Shown here piece after piece: positions 55,862 to 56,612 of a stretch of 56,612 nucleotides of DNA. Source of the DNA: Bacillota bacterium (GTDB lineage: Bacteria; Bacillota_I; Bacilli_A; Erysipelotrichales; Erysipelotrichaceae); NCBI GenBank assembly GCA_023388535.1, contig JAEWFZ010000027.1:1-56612 (forward strand), in the 5' to 3' direction. How positions within the stretch are numbered: position 1 is the stretch's first letter; every line of letters begins with the position of its first letter. A program made the translations under genes and the position numbers. The notes beneath the pieces were generated by a model that was given only the letters and a program-made list of their open reading frames with translations, did no database searches and was not told the DNA's origin.

Positions 55862-56412
55862 AAAATTGGATCACTTTCAATGACGTTAATGGTGGTATTA
55901 AAGCCATAGAAATCGGCTTCGTTGGACATGATTCGATAAAGTCTACCTAAGCTTAGATATGGTAAATCTTGATAAAAGTTCAAAATACATTGAGGTTCTA
56001 AGATATTCCCCATTTGAATCCAGAGCGAGACCTGATGATTCGTATAAGCTTGAACATAGTCTAGTTTAAAGGTGAGATTGAGTCGCTTGGAGATCTTCAG
56101 TAAACCATAATCGGGATGATTGAGAAGCTGAGCGAGATTAATGACGGGTTTTAAGATGATACAACAATCGTCGTATAAATCGTAGGTGACGCTGACGCCC
56201 TTTAGAGCTCGGTGACCGTAATTGCAATCCATATAGAAGACTTGGGCTTCTTCCCTAGAATTAAAGGTTAATTTGACTTGTTCGTCTAGAATGGAGAGGA
56301 TTTCAAAACTTTCGCTAAAGATTTGGTGTTGGATGGTAATTAGTTCGTTGAGGCTGCGGTAGTAGATTTTATCTTTTTTTCTCATGGTTTTAATTAGTTC
56401 TATTAAATTCAT
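55858..56412 (-). CDS. Hypothetical protein co-transcribed with WYL regulator
   Basis: The start at 56412 (MNLIELIKTMRKKDKIYY) is chosen for CAAGGAGGAACAGCC upstream. The product is 184 residues, soluble, with mixed strands and helices (HRALKGVSVTYDLYDDCCIILKP; LLKISKRLNLTFKLDYVQAYTNHQ). The stop overlaps the WYL start (ATGA), so the two are coupled. No family is recognised; a partner in ligand sensing is plausible from position. Nothing suggests membrane or secretion signals. Confidence 0.6.
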   Translation of the reverse strand: MNLIELIKTMRKKDKIYYRSLNELITIQHQIFSESFEILSILDEQVKLTFNSREEAQVFYMDCNYGHRALKGVSVTYDLYDDCCIILKPVINLAQLLNHPDYGLLKISKRLNLTFKLDYVQAYTNHQVSLWIQMGNILEPQCILNFYQDLPYLSLGRLYRIMSNEADFYGFNTTINVIESDPIL

Positions 56413-56451
56413 GGCTGTTCCTCCTTGTTGACCCAAGTATAACATCCTTTG

Positions 56452-56468
56452 TTACATTATATATGTAA
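56452..56468. promoter_or_regulatory. Palindrome upstream of the WYL operon
   Basis: TTACAT-TATAT-ATGTAA, perfectly symmetric, containing a minus-strand TATAAT. It lies 40 bases before the start of the first gene, so it may be an operator for the WYL protein. Confidence 0.4.
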
Positions 56469-56484
56469 GGTTGGAACAATGCTA

Positions 56485-56512
56485 TAAAAAAAGGACTCCA
56501 CTGAGGGAGTCC
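56485..56512 (-). terminator. Terminator of the rRNA operon
   Basis: GGACTCC-CTCAGT-GGAGTCC, followed on the minus strand by TTTTTTT, directly past the 5S gene. Confidence 0.9.
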
Positions 56513-56514
56513 AG

Positions 56515-56612
56515 ATACCTGGCGACGTGCGATTTTCACACAAGGTGCTATCGTAGCCGCTAAAGTGCTTAACTTCTGTGTTCGAGATGGAAACAGGTGT
56601 GACCACTTTGCT
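56515..56612 (-). rRNA. rrf: 5S ribosomal RNA (partial, cut by right edge)
   Basis: The minus strand reads CACCTGTTTCCATCTCGAAC, ACAGAAGTTAAGCAC and later CGTCGCCAGGT, the conserved loop B/C and 3' arm of 5S rRNA. The 5' end lies beyond the window, so 16S and 23S genes are probably to the right. Confidence 0.93.

Overview
The window reads as a low-G+C, walled Bacillota chromosome (Erysipelotrichia-like would fit, but the exact taxon cannot be fixed from sequence alone). Ribosome binding sites are AGGAGG-type, TGA is used as a stop, and peptidoglycan and lipoprotein genes are present. It has two very different halves. From base 1 to about 34.1 kb lies a conjugative, plasmid-like mobile element. 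From the tRNA-Arg at 34.2 kb to the right end lies conserved chromosomal housekeeping DNA, ending in a 5S rRNA gene cut by the window edge.

Mobile half, left to right; apart from a broken ISL3-type transposase at the left edge, every gene here is on the minus strand. First come a secreted DUF2599-like protein with a small two-helix membrane partner, a densely folded, probably pseudoknotted RNA candidate, three small unknown genes, and a second large folded intergenic region. Next is the transfer-initiation block: VirD4-type coupling protein, HUH relaxase, ribbon-helix-helix accessory protein and a putative oriT with repeated ATGTGCATA sites. To the right of oriT is a leading-region-like block: a coiled-coil protein, SSB, an acidic unknown protein, a RadC-like protein, small unknowns, and an ArdC metallopeptidase fused to a TOPRIM primase-like part. 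Then comes the Gram-positive type IV secretion operon (VirB6-like, M23 peptidase, VirB4, TrsD-like, VirB3/PrgI-like, VirB2-like and a lipoprotein), a 1536-residue thioester/ester-bond surface adhesin, and a G5 lipoprotein with VETP repeats. The block ends with small genes, ParB, ParA and a RepA_N-type initiator that carries six 23-bp iterons inside its own coding sequence. No integrase is visible.

Two repeat families tie the mobile half together. One is a roughly 90-nt imperfect hairpin found five times, ahead of ssb, the acidic-protein gene, radC, a small gene and parA; its helices keep pairing through compensatory changes. I propose it is either a folded leader RNA or a single-stranded-DNA promoter comparable to the Frpo/ssi elements of conjugative-plasmid leading regions. 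The other is the palindrome GTGGCAANNTTGCCAC, found in nine copies (one with a looser centre), most of them between genes and several followed by the same Shine-Dalgarno block.

Chromosomal half. cvpA-mutS2-uvrC-murI-metallophosphoesterase form a minus-strand operon with touching or overlapping genes, divergent from rnhC. Next are dCMP deaminase, rhomboid protease, RluD, LspA, a dimeric dUTPase, a heterodimeric ABC exporter, a Gx-transporter-family protein, a NusG-domain-II protein and a KtrAB-like potassium uptake pair. purA is transcribed rightward. Then come cysE, a deoxynucleoside kinase, an Mrp/NBP35 ATPase with a consensus promoter and leader hairpin, a WYL regulator with a partner protein, and the 5S rRNA with its terminator.
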